Shown in pieces: positions 29,303 through 36,805 of a stretch of DNA of 64,000 nt. A program made the translations under genes and the position numbers. The notes under the pieces were generated by a model. That model had not been told where the DNA came from. It did no database searches and saw nothing but the letters and a program-made list of their open reading frames with translations. Where the stretch lies: positions 1,488,001-1,552,000 of the forward strand of contig NZ_CP042856.1 of NCBI RefSeq assembly GCF_008001035.1. Reading direction: 5' to 3'. Source of the DNA: Salinibacterium sp. dk2585. GTDB lineage: Bacteria; Actinomycetota; Actinomycetes; Actinomycetales; Microbacteriaceae. Numbering within the stretch: position 1 is the stretch's first letter; every line of letters starts with the position of its first letter.

Positions 29303-30334
29303 ATGCCTTCGAAGCGCCGCTTGCGTCTGTCCCCCGTTCGCACCGGCGGGATCGTCGCCGGCGCGGTGCTGCTCGCGGTGCTGCTCGTCACGGCCGCCAC
29401 ACCGTGGCCTTCGGCGATGCTGATTAGGTGGGTCTTCGGCATGGGCGCCGAACGCAATGTCGACATCATGCAGCAGTTCGCGCCGACCGAGGTCAGCTCT
29501 GAGATCGACGTGCAGCCCGCGGTACACGACGAGGCCCTCGCATTCGACCTGTTCCTGCCTGACGACGGCTCTGATGCGCTGCTGCCGACTGTCGTCTGGG
29601 TCCACGGCGGCGCCTGGATCTCAGGATCGAAATCGGATGTCGCGCCATACCTCCAGATTCTCGCGTCGGAAGGCTATGCGGCCGTGGGCCTGGCCTACGA
29701 GTACGGTCCTGAGGTCACCTACAGCGCAGCGGTGCACCAGCTGAATGCCGCGTTGGCAGAACTCGTGGAGCGGTCGGATGAGCTCCGCATCGACCCGGAT
29801 CGGATCGTGCTCGCGGGCGACTCCGCGGGGGCACAGCTGGCAAGCCAACTCGCCACACTCACGGTCAACGACTCCTATGCGAACCTGCTCGGACTTGCTC
29901 CGGCGCTCAAGGCCGGACAACTCGTTGGCGTCGTGCTCAACTGCGGCGTCTACGACCTCCGCGCGATGGCCGAGCTGAGCGGCATCACTGCCTGGGGCTT
30001 CAAGACCGCGCTCTGGGCTTACACGGGCACCCGCGACTGGTCATCGACGTCTGCGGGAGCGACGATGTCCACCGTCAACTTCGTCACAGAGGACTTCCCC
30101 GCCACGTTCATCACGGGTGGCAACGGCGACGGCCTCACGTGGCTCCAATCCGTGCCGATGCATCACGCCCTGCAGGACAAGGATGTCGACGTCACCGCCC
30201 TCTTCTGGGCCGCCGAGCACGAGCCCGCACTCCCCCACGAGTACCAATTCCAGCTCGACCGCCCAGAGGCGCAGGAGGCGCTGGCGCAGACTCTCGGCTT
30301 CCTGGAACGGGTGACGGAAGCCCCAAGCCGCTAG
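29303..30334 (+). CDS. Alpha/beta hydrolase (HSL/BD-FAE-like), membrane-anchored
   Basis: A 343-residue protein. A hydrophobic segment at about residues 15-35 (GIVAGAVLLAVLLVTAAT) would anchor or export it. The catalytic domain has the oxyanion-hole motif VWVHGGAW and nucleophile elbow LAGDSAGAQLASQLA of the hormone-sensitive lipase-like class; the acidic residue and His are probably in GNGDGLTW and EHEPALPHEY. It should hydrolyse an ester. I chose the ATG at 29303 because it places a basic N-terminus before the helix. It is divergent from the MFS gene. Confidence 0.85.
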   Translation: MPSKRRLRLSPVRTGGIVAGAVLLAVLLVTAATPWPSAMLIRWVFGMGAERNVDIMQQFAPTEVSSEIDVQPAVHDEALAFDLFLPDDGSDALLPTVVWVHGGAWISGSKSDVAPYLQILASEGYAAVGLAYEYGPEVTYSAAVHQLNAALAELVERSDELRIDPDRIVLAGDSAGAQLASQLATLTVNDSYANLLGLAPALKAGQLVGVVLNCGVYDLRAMAELSGITAWGFKTALWAYTGTRDWSSTSAGATMSTVNFVTEDFPATFITGGNGDGLTWLQSVPMHHALQDKDVDVTALFWAAEHEPALPHEYQFQLDRPEAQEALAQTLGFLERVTEAPSR

Positions 30335-30435
30335 GGCGGCGAAGTCTGTTGGGCGCAGCCCCGTCCGCCGCCTGAGCGCGGGCGCGAAGAGAACGTTCGA
30401 CACCGCCGTGTTTGCATACGGCCCGGCGCTGAGCC

Positions 30436-30657
30436 ATGCTCGTGGTCATGTCGGGTGAACCTAGTGGCTTTGAGTTCGATGTCCGCGGCGACCGCGTCGA
30501 GATTCGGCACAGCGGTCGTCTCGCTGCGACGTTGCGCAAAGCCGCCGTCACAAAGTTCCTGAGCGACATTGAGCGGGCCGACCCCCAGCAGGTGATGGCG
30601 CGCGTTACGGGAAACTACAAGCGCGGCAACGAACGTGCGCACACTCGCCGACCATAA
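30436..30657 (+). CDS. Small conserved actinobacterial protein
   Basis: A basic protein of 69-73 residues. The core VRGDRVEIRHSGRLAATLRK, followed by FLSDIERADPQQVMARVTGN and YKRGNERA, is of a kind I recognise in uncharacterised actinobacterial proteins. No membrane segment or catalytic motif is seen. The start may be the ATG at 30436 or the one at 30448; neither has a strong ribosome binding site. It precedes the tRNA-Met gene, which lies on the other strand. Confidence 0.7.
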   Translation: MLVVMSGEPSGFEFDVRGDRVEIRHSGRLAATLRKAAVTKFLSDIERADPQQVMARVTGNYKRGNERAHTRRP

Positions 30658-30751
30658 GCGCAACCCTCAGGGTAACGACCATGCGAGGGAGTCCGAACCG
30701 GACGCCGCGCCACGTGTCTCCCTCCGAGCGTGACCGAGTATGACGCGATAG

Positions 30752-30825
30752 TAGGGCGGACGGGACTTGAACCCGTGACCGACGGATTATGAGTCCGCTG
30801 CTCTAACCAGCTGAGCTACCGCCCC
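30752..30825 (-). tRNA. tRNA-Met (anticodon CAT)
   Basis: A 74-base cloverleaf on the minus strand: acceptor GGGGCGG with CCGCCCT, D-arm GCTC/GAGC, anticodon stem GCGGA/TCCGT with loop CTCATAA (anticodon CAT), T-arm ACGGG/CCCGT. It is not the initiator type by its acceptor pairing. The elongator Met is preferred; tRNA-Ile2, which has the same anticodon before lysidine modification, cannot be excluded by eye. Confidence 0.9.
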
Positions 30826-30841
30826 GTGGCCACCCGCGGAG

Positions 30842-32086
30842 TCAGGGAGCTGGCTCACCAAGAGTGACATCGGTCGCCGGATCTGCGACCGCTTCCCCAC
30901 GATACAGGCTCTCGAAGGTGCTCAGCGTGCGCTCGATGTCGTGTGCCTCGATCAGCTTGAGGCTCGCCCGCTTGAGTTGCAGCGCCTCGTCCCAGGGCAT
31001 CCGGAGCACGCGCGTCAGCTTGTCTGCCAGGCCATCGGAATCACCGGGCTCGAAGAGGAAGCCGTTCTCGCCATCGTGCACGAGATGCGGCAGCGCCATC
31101 GCGTCGGCGGCCACGACCGGCAGTCCCGAAGCCATGGCCTCCATCGTGGCAATGCTCTGCAGCTCTGCAATGGAGGGCATCGCGAAGACCGAGGCGCGCG
31201 TGAGCACGGAACGGAGCTCCTCGTCACTCACATACCCGGTGAAATTGACGTTCGAACGGATGCCGAGCGAGACAGCGAGCTGCTTGAGCGCCGCGAGCTG
31301 GTCACCGCCGCCCACGATGTCGACCTTGACGTCGAGCGCGGGGTCGAGCTTCGCGACCGCGCGCAGGAGGACGTCGATGTGCTTCTCCCCCGTCACACGC
31401 CCAACGAAGACGATGCGGTGTTCCTTCGGCTGCTCGAAACTCGGCGTGTACAGGCTCGCGTCGATACCGCAGGAGATCGCGTGCACGCCCTTGACGGTGG
31501 TCTCGTCCTCGAGGAACGCCGCAGCCTTCTTGGTGGGCGTCGTGACCGCCGCGCACAGCGCGAAGGTGCGCGACGCATCCGCCCACACCGCCCGAATGAC
31601 GGGCTTCTGCAGGAACTTCGGCAGCAGTGCGTGCTCGATCATGTTCTCGGGCATGAAGTGGTTGGTGCCAATGACACGGATGCCTCGCTTGCTCGCCTGC
31701 CTCGCGAGGCCGCGGCCCACGACGATGTGGGACTGGATGTGCACGACATCGGGCTTGACCTCGTCGAGGATGCGAGCCGCATGGGCCTGGGACCGCCACG
31801 GCAGCACGAACCGCAGCCAGTCATGCGGATACCAGCGCCACGAATAGACGCGGTGGACGGTGAACTTGGCACCGTCATGTTCCTCGGTGAATCGACCGTG
31901 GCGCCGACTGAATGCGGGCGCCTCCACGACGACGTCATGTCCTCGTTGAGTGAGGCCGGCGGCGAGCCGTGAAGCGAAATTCGCAGCGCCGTTCACATCG
32001 GGGGGAAAGGTGTCGCACCCGATCAGCACGCGCAGCGGCGACGGCTGCGAGGTCGTCGAGTCGGGAGCAGCTCGGTGTTCTTGCAC
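30842..32086 (-). CDS. Glycosyltransferase, GT4 family (PimB/MgtA-like)
   Basis: A 414-residue GT-B enzyme. The N-terminal domain begins LRVLIGCDTFPPDVNGAANF and has the acceptor-side HIQSHIVVGRG and GTNHFMPENM; the donor domain has VFVGRVTGEKHIDVLL, NFTGYVSDEEL and the EX7E-type ELQSIATMEAMASGLPVVA. Proteins of this kind in actinobacteria transfer mannose or glucose to phosphatidylinositol or diacylglycerol anchors; the exact reaction is inferred only loosely. I chose the GTG at 32086 because AAAGGA stands about 11 bases upstream; a longer frame upstream is proline/arginine-rich and not protein-like. Confidence 0.88.
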   Translation of the reverse strand: MQEHRAAPDSTTSQPSPLRVLIGCDTFPPDVNGAANFASRLAAGLTQRGHDVVVEAPAFSRRHGRFTEEHDGAKFTVHRVYSWRWYPHDWLRFVLPWRSQAHAARILDEVKPDVVHIQSHIVVGRGLARQASKRGIRVIGTNHFMPENMIEHALLPKFLQKPVIRAVWADASRTFALCAAVTTPTKKAAAFLEDETTVKGVHAISCGIDASLYTPSFEQPKEHRIVFVGRVTGEKHIDVLLRAVAKLDPALDVKVDIVGGGDQLAALKQLAVSLGIRSNVNFTGYVSDEELRSVLTRASVFAMPSIAELQSIATMEAMASGLPVVAADAMALPHLVHDGENGFLFEPGDSDGLADKLTRVLRMPWDEALQLKRASLKLIEAHDIERTLSTFESLYRGEAVADPATDVTLGEPAP

Positions 32087-32189
32087 GCGGATGGGTTCCT
32101 TTTTGTGGTGTACCGCCTGGCGGCAGGGTGCGGCCCGGGTGGGGCGGAAAGCTCGCACTAACCTACCGCAGGCGTGGCTGATCCCCTGG

Positions 32190-33143
32190 TCAGGCGCGCG
32201 ACTGTGGATGATGCTGCGCGAGCATGAAGACTCCACGCACGGCAAGGGCACCCGCCACAAGGAAGACGAGGAGCACCGACCAGTGGGCGTCGCTCGCCTC
32301 GCCCAACACCGTGATGCCGATCGTCACGGCAATGATGGGGTCCACGACCGTAAGACCGGCGATCACGAGGTCAGGAGGACCAGAGGCATAGGCGTTCTGC
32401 ACGAAGTAGCCCCCGAGCACCGTGCCGATCAGGAGCGCGATGAGCGCGGCGAAGGTGAGCCACTCGAAGTCGCCCGTCTTCATGCGGTCGATGACAACCT
32501 TGGCGAGCGTCGCAACGAAGCCATAGAGGATGCCGGCGCCGAGGATGTACATGAGCGCCTTGAGCCGACTTCGGTACACGACGAACAGCACGGCGAACGC
32601 GATCGCGACGACGGCGAGGATGCCGAGGATCACCAGCACCTGTGTATTGCTCACGGGATGGGAACGCGTCGTGAACGCGGCGACGCCGACGAAGAGTGCG
32701 ACGCCGACGACGCAGAACGCGATCGCCCGGATGCTGACGCCATCCAGCTTCACCCTGGACACGCGAGCGTTGAGCACGGCGGTGATGACGAGCGCGACGG
32801 CGCCGAGCGGCTGTACGAGCGTGATCGGTGCGAGATAGAGGCTCGTCAGCTGCAGCACGACCGCGAGCCCGAGCATCGCGGTACCGATGAGCCACGAGGG
32901 GCGCGCCGCAAGATGAGCGAGCTGTCGCAGGCTGAGTCCGGCCGTCTTTGCGCCCGGCTGGAGGGCCTCGACGCCTGCCGACTGCTCTTCGGCCTGCGCA
33001 CGAGCCTCAACCTGGGCAACACCGCGGTGCTGTAGCTGTGCGCCCACGGCGAGGAAGACTGCGCCAAGCAGCGCCACGGGGATTCCGAGGTACTGCAACG
33101 GAGTCAGTGACTCCACCGCGAGAGAGGTCAGGTCTGGCAGCAC
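32190..33143 (-). CDS. DMT-superfamily membrane protein
   Basis: A 317-residue protein with about nine to ten hydrophobic segments and the EamA-like internal duplication (for example LAPITLVQPLGAVALVITAV and LTVVDPIIAVTIGITVLGEA at the ends of the two halves). The Pro-Leu-Gly and Asp-Pro positions are typical of metabolite exporters of this superfamily. A soluble loop of about 30 residues (residues 46-75) follows the first helix. Substrate unknown. It is divergent from the peptide deformylase gene, 40 bp apart. Confidence 0.82.
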   Translation of the reverse strand: MLPDLTSLAVESLTPLQYLGIPVALLGAVFLAVGAQLQHRGVAQVEARAQAEEQSAGVEALQPGAKTAGLSLRQLAHLAARPSWLIGTAMLGLAVVLQLTSLYLAPITLVQPLGAVALVITAVLNARVSRVKLDGVSIRAIAFCVVGVALFVGVAAFTTRSHPVSNTQVLVILGILAVVAIAFAVLFVVYRSRLKALMYILGAGILYGFVATLAKVVIDRMKTGDFEWLTFAALIALLIGTVLGGYFVQNAYASGPPDLVIAGLTVVDPIIAVTIGITVLGEASDAHWSVLLVFLVAGALAVRGVFMLAQHHPQSRA

Positions 33144-33183
33144 GTGACGACACTACCGGGTGACGCCGGGATATTCTTGCCGA

Positions 33184-33750
33184 ATGGCCGTGCTACCGAT
33201 CGTCATCACAGGTGACCCTGTGCTCCATACTCCCGCGGGGCCTGTCAAGGACTTCAACGACGAGCTCCGCAGCCTCGTCGATGACATGTTCGAGACGATG
33301 GATGCCGCGCCCGGCGTCGGCCTCGCCGCACCACAGGTCGGTGTGCCGCTCCGCGTCTTCGTCTATGGCTGGGTCGACGATGACGACGTGGAGTATCGCG
33401 GTGTCGCGATCAACCCGGAGTTGTGGCTCAGCCCGCTCTCTACCGCGCCACTGCACGACATGGCGGAGGCGGAGGGCTGCCTCTCGGTGCCCGGGGAACG
33501 CTACCCCCTCCGTCGCGCACACCGCATCATCCTCCGCGCACTCGACCTCGACGGCCAGCCCTACGAGATCACCGCCGATGGTTGGCTCGCGCGGATCTTC
33601 CAGCACGAATATGACCACCTCGACGGCGTGCTCTATGTCGATCGGCTGGACCATGCCAACGGAAAGGCAGCGGCGAAAGCCGTCAAGCGTGCGGGCTGGG
33701 GCACGCCAGGCCTGACCTGGATGCCAGGCGTCGACGACCTCGAGGGCTAA
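33184..33750 (+). CDS. def: Peptide deformylase
   Basis: A 188-residue metalloenzyme that removes the formyl group from nascent polypeptides. All three family motifs are present: GVGLAAPQ (residues 44-51), EGCLS (97-101) with the metal-binding Cys, and HEYDH (141-145) with two metal-binding His and the catalytic Glu. I chose the ATG at 33184 (MAVLPIVITGDPVL); an earlier in-frame GTG adds only eight residues without homology. It is convergent with azlD, 8 bp apart. Confidence 0.97.
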   Translation: MAVLPIVITGDPVLHTPAGPVKDFNDELRSLVDDMFETMDAAPGVGLAAPQVGVPLRVFVYGWVDDDDVEYRGVAINPELWLSPLSTAPLHDMAEAEGCLSVPGERYPLRRAHRIILRALDLDGQPYEITADGWLARIFQHEYDHLDGVLYVDRLDHANGKAAAKAVKRAGWGTPGLTWMPGVDDLEG

Positions 33751-33758
33751 ACCCCCGG

Positions 33759-34070
33759 TCATCCGCCGATCGTCGCGCGGATGATGGCCGCAGTAAGGGC
33801 CGCCGCCACGATTACGAGGATGAACGGCACCCGCAGGGCGAAGAGCGCGGCAGCGACGAAGATCGCGGGCACTCGTGCGTCAATCTCGACCTGCTGGCCG
33901 CTCGCGAGCGACTGCGTCGCGACGAGCGCTGCGAGCAACGCCACCGTCAGCAGACCCGCGACTCGGGAGGGCTTCTCCCGCTCCATGAACTCCGCTGGCA
34001 CGAGATAGCCGGAGATCTTGACGGCAAGCCCCGCGATCGACGCGATGATGACGATGGCCCAGAGAGTCAA
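33759..34070 (-). CDS. azlD: AzlD-type small subunit of a branched-chain amino acid exporter
   Basis: A 103-residue protein with three to four hydrophobic segments (IVIIASIAGLAVKISGYL, LLTVALLAALVATQSL, IFVAAALFALRVPFILVIVA). Family members pair with AzlC to export branched-chain amino acids or analogues. The only sensible start is a TTG at 34070, which overlaps the azlC stop by four bases (TTGA), an arrangement equivalent to the common ATGA coupling; translation reinitiation from TTG should be inefficient but coupled. Confidence 0.82.
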   Translation of the reverse strand: MTLWAIVIIASIAGLAVKISGYLVPAEFMEREKPSRVAGLLTVALLAALVATQSLASGQQVEIDARVPAIFVAAALFALRVPFILVIVAAALTAAIIRATIGG

Positions 34071-34756
34071 CGGGCACCCCAGTTCGTGAGACCGACGACG
34101 ACCGCGACGAGGGCGGCGGCGATAACGGGGAGCCCCGGCGGCAGCCACGGTGTGAGCACGGTCGCGACGACGGCGGCGCCCACAGCAACCGCGATCGGCT
34201 GCAGGGCGCTGAGGCGCGGCCACAGCAGGCCGAGGAATGCGGCAGCCGCGGCGGCATCGAGACCGTAACGGCTCACGTCGCCCATCACATTGCCGAGGAG
34301 GGCGCCGGCGAGCGTCGTGATGTTCCACCCGACGAAAACCAGGATGCCCGTCAGCCAGAACCCCTTGCGCTGTTCCGGCAGCTCCTTCTGCGCGGTGGCG
34401 ACGGCGGTGCTCTCATCGATCGTCAGGTGGGCGGCCACGAGCCTGCGGGCCCAACCCTTGCCGATGATCGGCCCCATCCGCATCGCATAGATCGCGTTGC
34501 GGCTGCCCAGGAGGGTGGCACTTGCGATCGCGGCAGGGCCGGCGGCCGCCCCTCCCGCCGCGATGACCCCGACGAGTGCGAACTGCGAACCCCCGGAGAA
34601 CATCACAAGGCTCAGCACGCAGGCCTGCCACACATCCAGGCCGGCTGCGACCCCCAAGGCCCCGAAGGAGATGCCGTAGGCCGATACCGCCAATGCCACG
34701 CTGACAGCGGTTCGGGCGACCGGCTCTCGTCGCTCGGCCTGCTCGGCGGTGCTCAC
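34067..34756 (-). CDS. azlC: AzlC-type large subunit of a branched-chain amino acid exporter
   Basis: A 229-residue membrane protein with about five to seven helices and the AzlC core: VSAYGISFGALGVAAGLDVW, SLVMFSGGSQFALVG, ATLLGSRNAIYAMRMGPII and DESTAVATAQKE. With AzlD it forms an exporter (LIV-E family) for branched-chain amino acids. It opens with GTG at 34756, two bases beyond the stop of the histidine kinase gene, so the three genes may be one transcript. Functionally the pair could relieve leucine/valine excess; leuA lies elsewhere in this window. Confidence 0.88.
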   Translation of the reverse strand: MSTAEQAERREPVARTAVSVALAVSAYGISFGALGVAAGLDVWQACVLSLVMFSGGSQFALVGVIAAGGAAAGPAAIASATLLGSRNAIYAMRMGPIIGKGWARRLVAAHLTIDESTAVATAQKELPEQRKGFWLTGILVFVGWNITTLAGALLGNVMGDVSRYGLDAAAAAAFLGLLWPRLSALQPIAVAVGAAVVATVLTPWLPPGLPVIAAALVAVVVGLTNWGAR

Positions 34757-34757
34757 C

Positions 34758-35666
34758 TCAGCTCTGGAGGCTCGTGCCGGGCACGCCCTTGACGGTGCGA
34801 AGGTTGGGGAACGCCGCCGAGACGGAGAAGCCGACACCCGGCACGACGTAGGCGTTGAAGACGCCGCCGAAGAGCTCGGTGCGCTCGCGCATCTCGGTGA
34901 TGCCCGGACCACTCGGCGTCGACGTGAGCGCTGCCGCGTCGTCATCGATCGAATAGCCGCCGTCACGCGCGACCCGGTTGGGATCATCGCCGGCGCGCCG
35001 GGTGGCAGCGCGGATGCCGTCGTCATCGACCAGAACATTGAGGCCATCCTCCGACCAGCGGAAGGTCACCCGCACCTCGGTGCCCTCGCCGCCGTACTTG
35101 AGCGCGTTGGAGAGTGCCTCCTGCAGGATGCGGAAGACCGCGACCTCGGCACCATGCTTCAGCTCGAAGCGCTCGCCGATCTCCTCGAAGCGGATGTCGA
35201 GGCCGGCTTCGCGCATGACCCGGAAGAGTTCGCGCGAGGTCTTGATGCCGGGCTGCCGCACGGCATCCGCCTCACCCTGCCGCACGATCGCCATAACCCG
35301 CCTGAGTTCTGCAAGCGTGGAGCGGGCGGAGTCACCGATCGCGACGGCAGCACGGCCGGCCGCGGCCGGGTCGGACTCGGCCTTGTACCTGGCGCCATCG
35401 GCCTGGGCGACGATCGCCGACACCGACTGGATCGCAACCTCGTGCAGTTCGCCGACCATTCGAAGCCGGGCTCCCTGCTCTGCGAGGCTCAGCTCGAGGT
35501 CGAGGACATCGCGATCGGCCTCAGCGAGGTCTTTGCGCACGCGCCGCCGGGATCCGGCAAGCACGAGGCTCGTGATGATCGCGGCGATCGCGACAAGCGC
35601 CACGAAGGCCGCCGCGACAAGGGCGATGTTGGGGAACGAGGTGTCTTCAGACAGCCACGCTTGCAT
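34758..35666 (-). CDS. NarL-type sensor histidine kinase, unpaired
   Basis: A 302-residue kinase: one N-terminal hydrophobic segment (about residues 11-37), a helical linker, a HisKA_3-type dimerisation domain with the phospho-acceptor His in RMVGELHEVAIQSVSAIVAQ, and a HATPase domain (RILQEALSNALKYG as the N-box, GGYSIDDD and GPGITEMRERTELFGG as G-boxes). HisKA_3 kinases normally pair with a LuxR-type response regulator, but none is adjacent; the next genes are azlC and azlD. It has no extracytoplasmic sensor domain. I chose ATG 35666 (MQAWLSEDTSF), downstream of GGGTGGG. Confidence 0.85.
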   Translation of the reverse strand: MQAWLSEDTSFPNIALVAAAFVALVAIAAIITSLVLAGSRRRVRKDLAEADRDVLDLELSLAEQGARLRMVGELHEVAIQSVSAIVAQADGARYKAESDPAAAGRAAVAIGDSARSTLAELRRVMAIVRQGEADAVRQPGIKTSRELFRVMREAGLDIRFEEIGERFELKHGAEVAVFRILQEALSNALKYGGEGTEVRVTFRWSEDGLNVLVDDDGIRAATRRAGDDPNRVARDGGYSIDDDAAALTSTPSGPGITEMRERTELFGGVFNAYVVPGVGFSVSAAFPNLRTVKGVPGTSLQS

Positions 35667-35760
35667 CAACCCACCCCCGGAGACAGACAGTGCGCACGAT
35701 CGGCGGAGAGAAACCGCCACGGGAGGATCATCCTAACCCCATCGTGCGCACTGAGTAATG

Positions 35761-35833
35761 CTCCCCGACTTGGACTCGAACCAAGAACCTGCCGGTTAAC
35801 AGCCGGCTGCTCTGCCAATTGAGCTATCGAGGA
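35761..35833 (-). tRNA. tRNA-Asn (anticodon GTT)
   Basis: A 73-base cloverleaf on the minus strand: acceptor TCCTCGA with TCGGGGA, D-arm GCTC/GAGC, anticodon stem CCGGC/ACCGG region with loop CTGTTAA (anticodon GTT), and T-arm containing GGTTCGAGTCC. CCA is not encoded. Confidence 0.96.
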
Positions 35834-35920
35834 TTGCTGGAACAGCGTGCCTACTTTATCAAGGAATCGCGCTGCGCCAAATCGACAAGACCTCAGTCCT
35901 GACCCGGGCGCGCCGATTGC

Positions 35921-36760
35921 TCACGAGGCGGCCTTGTGGGGGCCGAGTTTGCTGCGCGCGGCGGCGAGCGAACGCAGGTACGGATGCTGCGGCGCGACGA
36001 GCAGCTCATCCATCGCGCCGATACCGATCAGCACACCCCGATCGAGCACGGCAACTCGGTCCGTCAGGGCGGAGACGACATCGAGGTCACTGCTGACGAC
36101 CATCGCCGCGAAGCCGAGCTGCTCCTGGAGGTCACGCAGCACGCCGATGACGCCGTCGCGCACCGTCGCATCCACGCCTCGCGTCGGCTCGTCGGCGACG
36201 AGGAACGTCGGCTCCAGGACCAAGGCGCGAGCCAGCGCGACACGCTGACGCTGGCCGCTACTGAGTTCGAAGGGATAGCGCTCGAGCATGCTGAGGGGCA
36301 GCCGCACAGCATCCACGAGCGTCGCGACCGCCTGAGCCGCCTCACGCTGGCTGAAACGACGGTCACGCTGGAAGATCGGTTCGGCGACGTTTTCGCCCAC
36401 CGTGAGCTGCGGGTTCAGCCTCACGGCGGCATCCTGGGCCAGGTACCCCGTCACGAGCGTCACGCGGTCGCGCCGCCGGCGCGTGAGGGACCGCATGTCG
36501 GTGCCGTAGACACGGAGCGAGCCACCGCAGATCTCGGGCGAGTTCTCGTCGAGGGCATAGCGATCGCCCATCGCGGCGATCGTCAGCGCGAGCGTGGACT
36601 TGCCGGAGCCCGACTCCCCCACGACGCCCAGCACGTCACCGGGCAGGATGTCGAACGATATCCCGTCGACCGCGAGGTGGTACGACAGCGCATCCCGAGA
36701 GCGGTAGTGGATCGATAGATCTCTCGCCTCGACTACGACCCCATCGTTCAACCGCTTCAT
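35921..36760 (-). CDS. Oligopeptide/dipeptide-type ABC transporter ATPase, unpaired
   Basis: A 279-residue ATPase with Walker A GESGSGKST (about residues 48-56), Q-loop in GYLAQDA, signature LSSGQRQRVALARAL and Walker B FLVADEPTRGVD. The closing block HPYLRSLAAAR is the landmark of oligopeptide/dipeptide/nickel importers. Two changes stand out: LSSGQ instead of LSGGQ, and the switch His position reads VVSSDLDVV where relatives have VTHDL, so the H-loop histidine is missing. No permease or binding-protein gene is adjacent; it sits between tRNA-Asn and dnaG. It may work with a distant transporter or have another role. Confidence 0.85.
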   Translation of the reverse strand: MKRLNDGVVVEARDLSIHYRSRDALSYHLAVDGISFDILPGDVLGVVGESGSGKSTLALTIAAMGDRYALDENSPEICGGSLRVYGTDMRSLTRRRRDRVTLVTGYLAQDAAVRLNPQLTVGENVAEPIFQRDRRFSQREAAQAVATLVDAVRLPLSMLERYPFELSSGQRQRVALARALVLEPTFLVADEPTRGVDATVRDGVIGVLRDLQEQLGFAAMVVSSDLDVVSALTDRVAVLDRGVLIGIGAMDELLVAPQHPYLRSLAAARSKLGPHKAAS

Positions 36761-36805
36761 CCCACGTCCCTCAACCTTCGCCCCATCGAGACTACTGCCG
36801 ACGCG

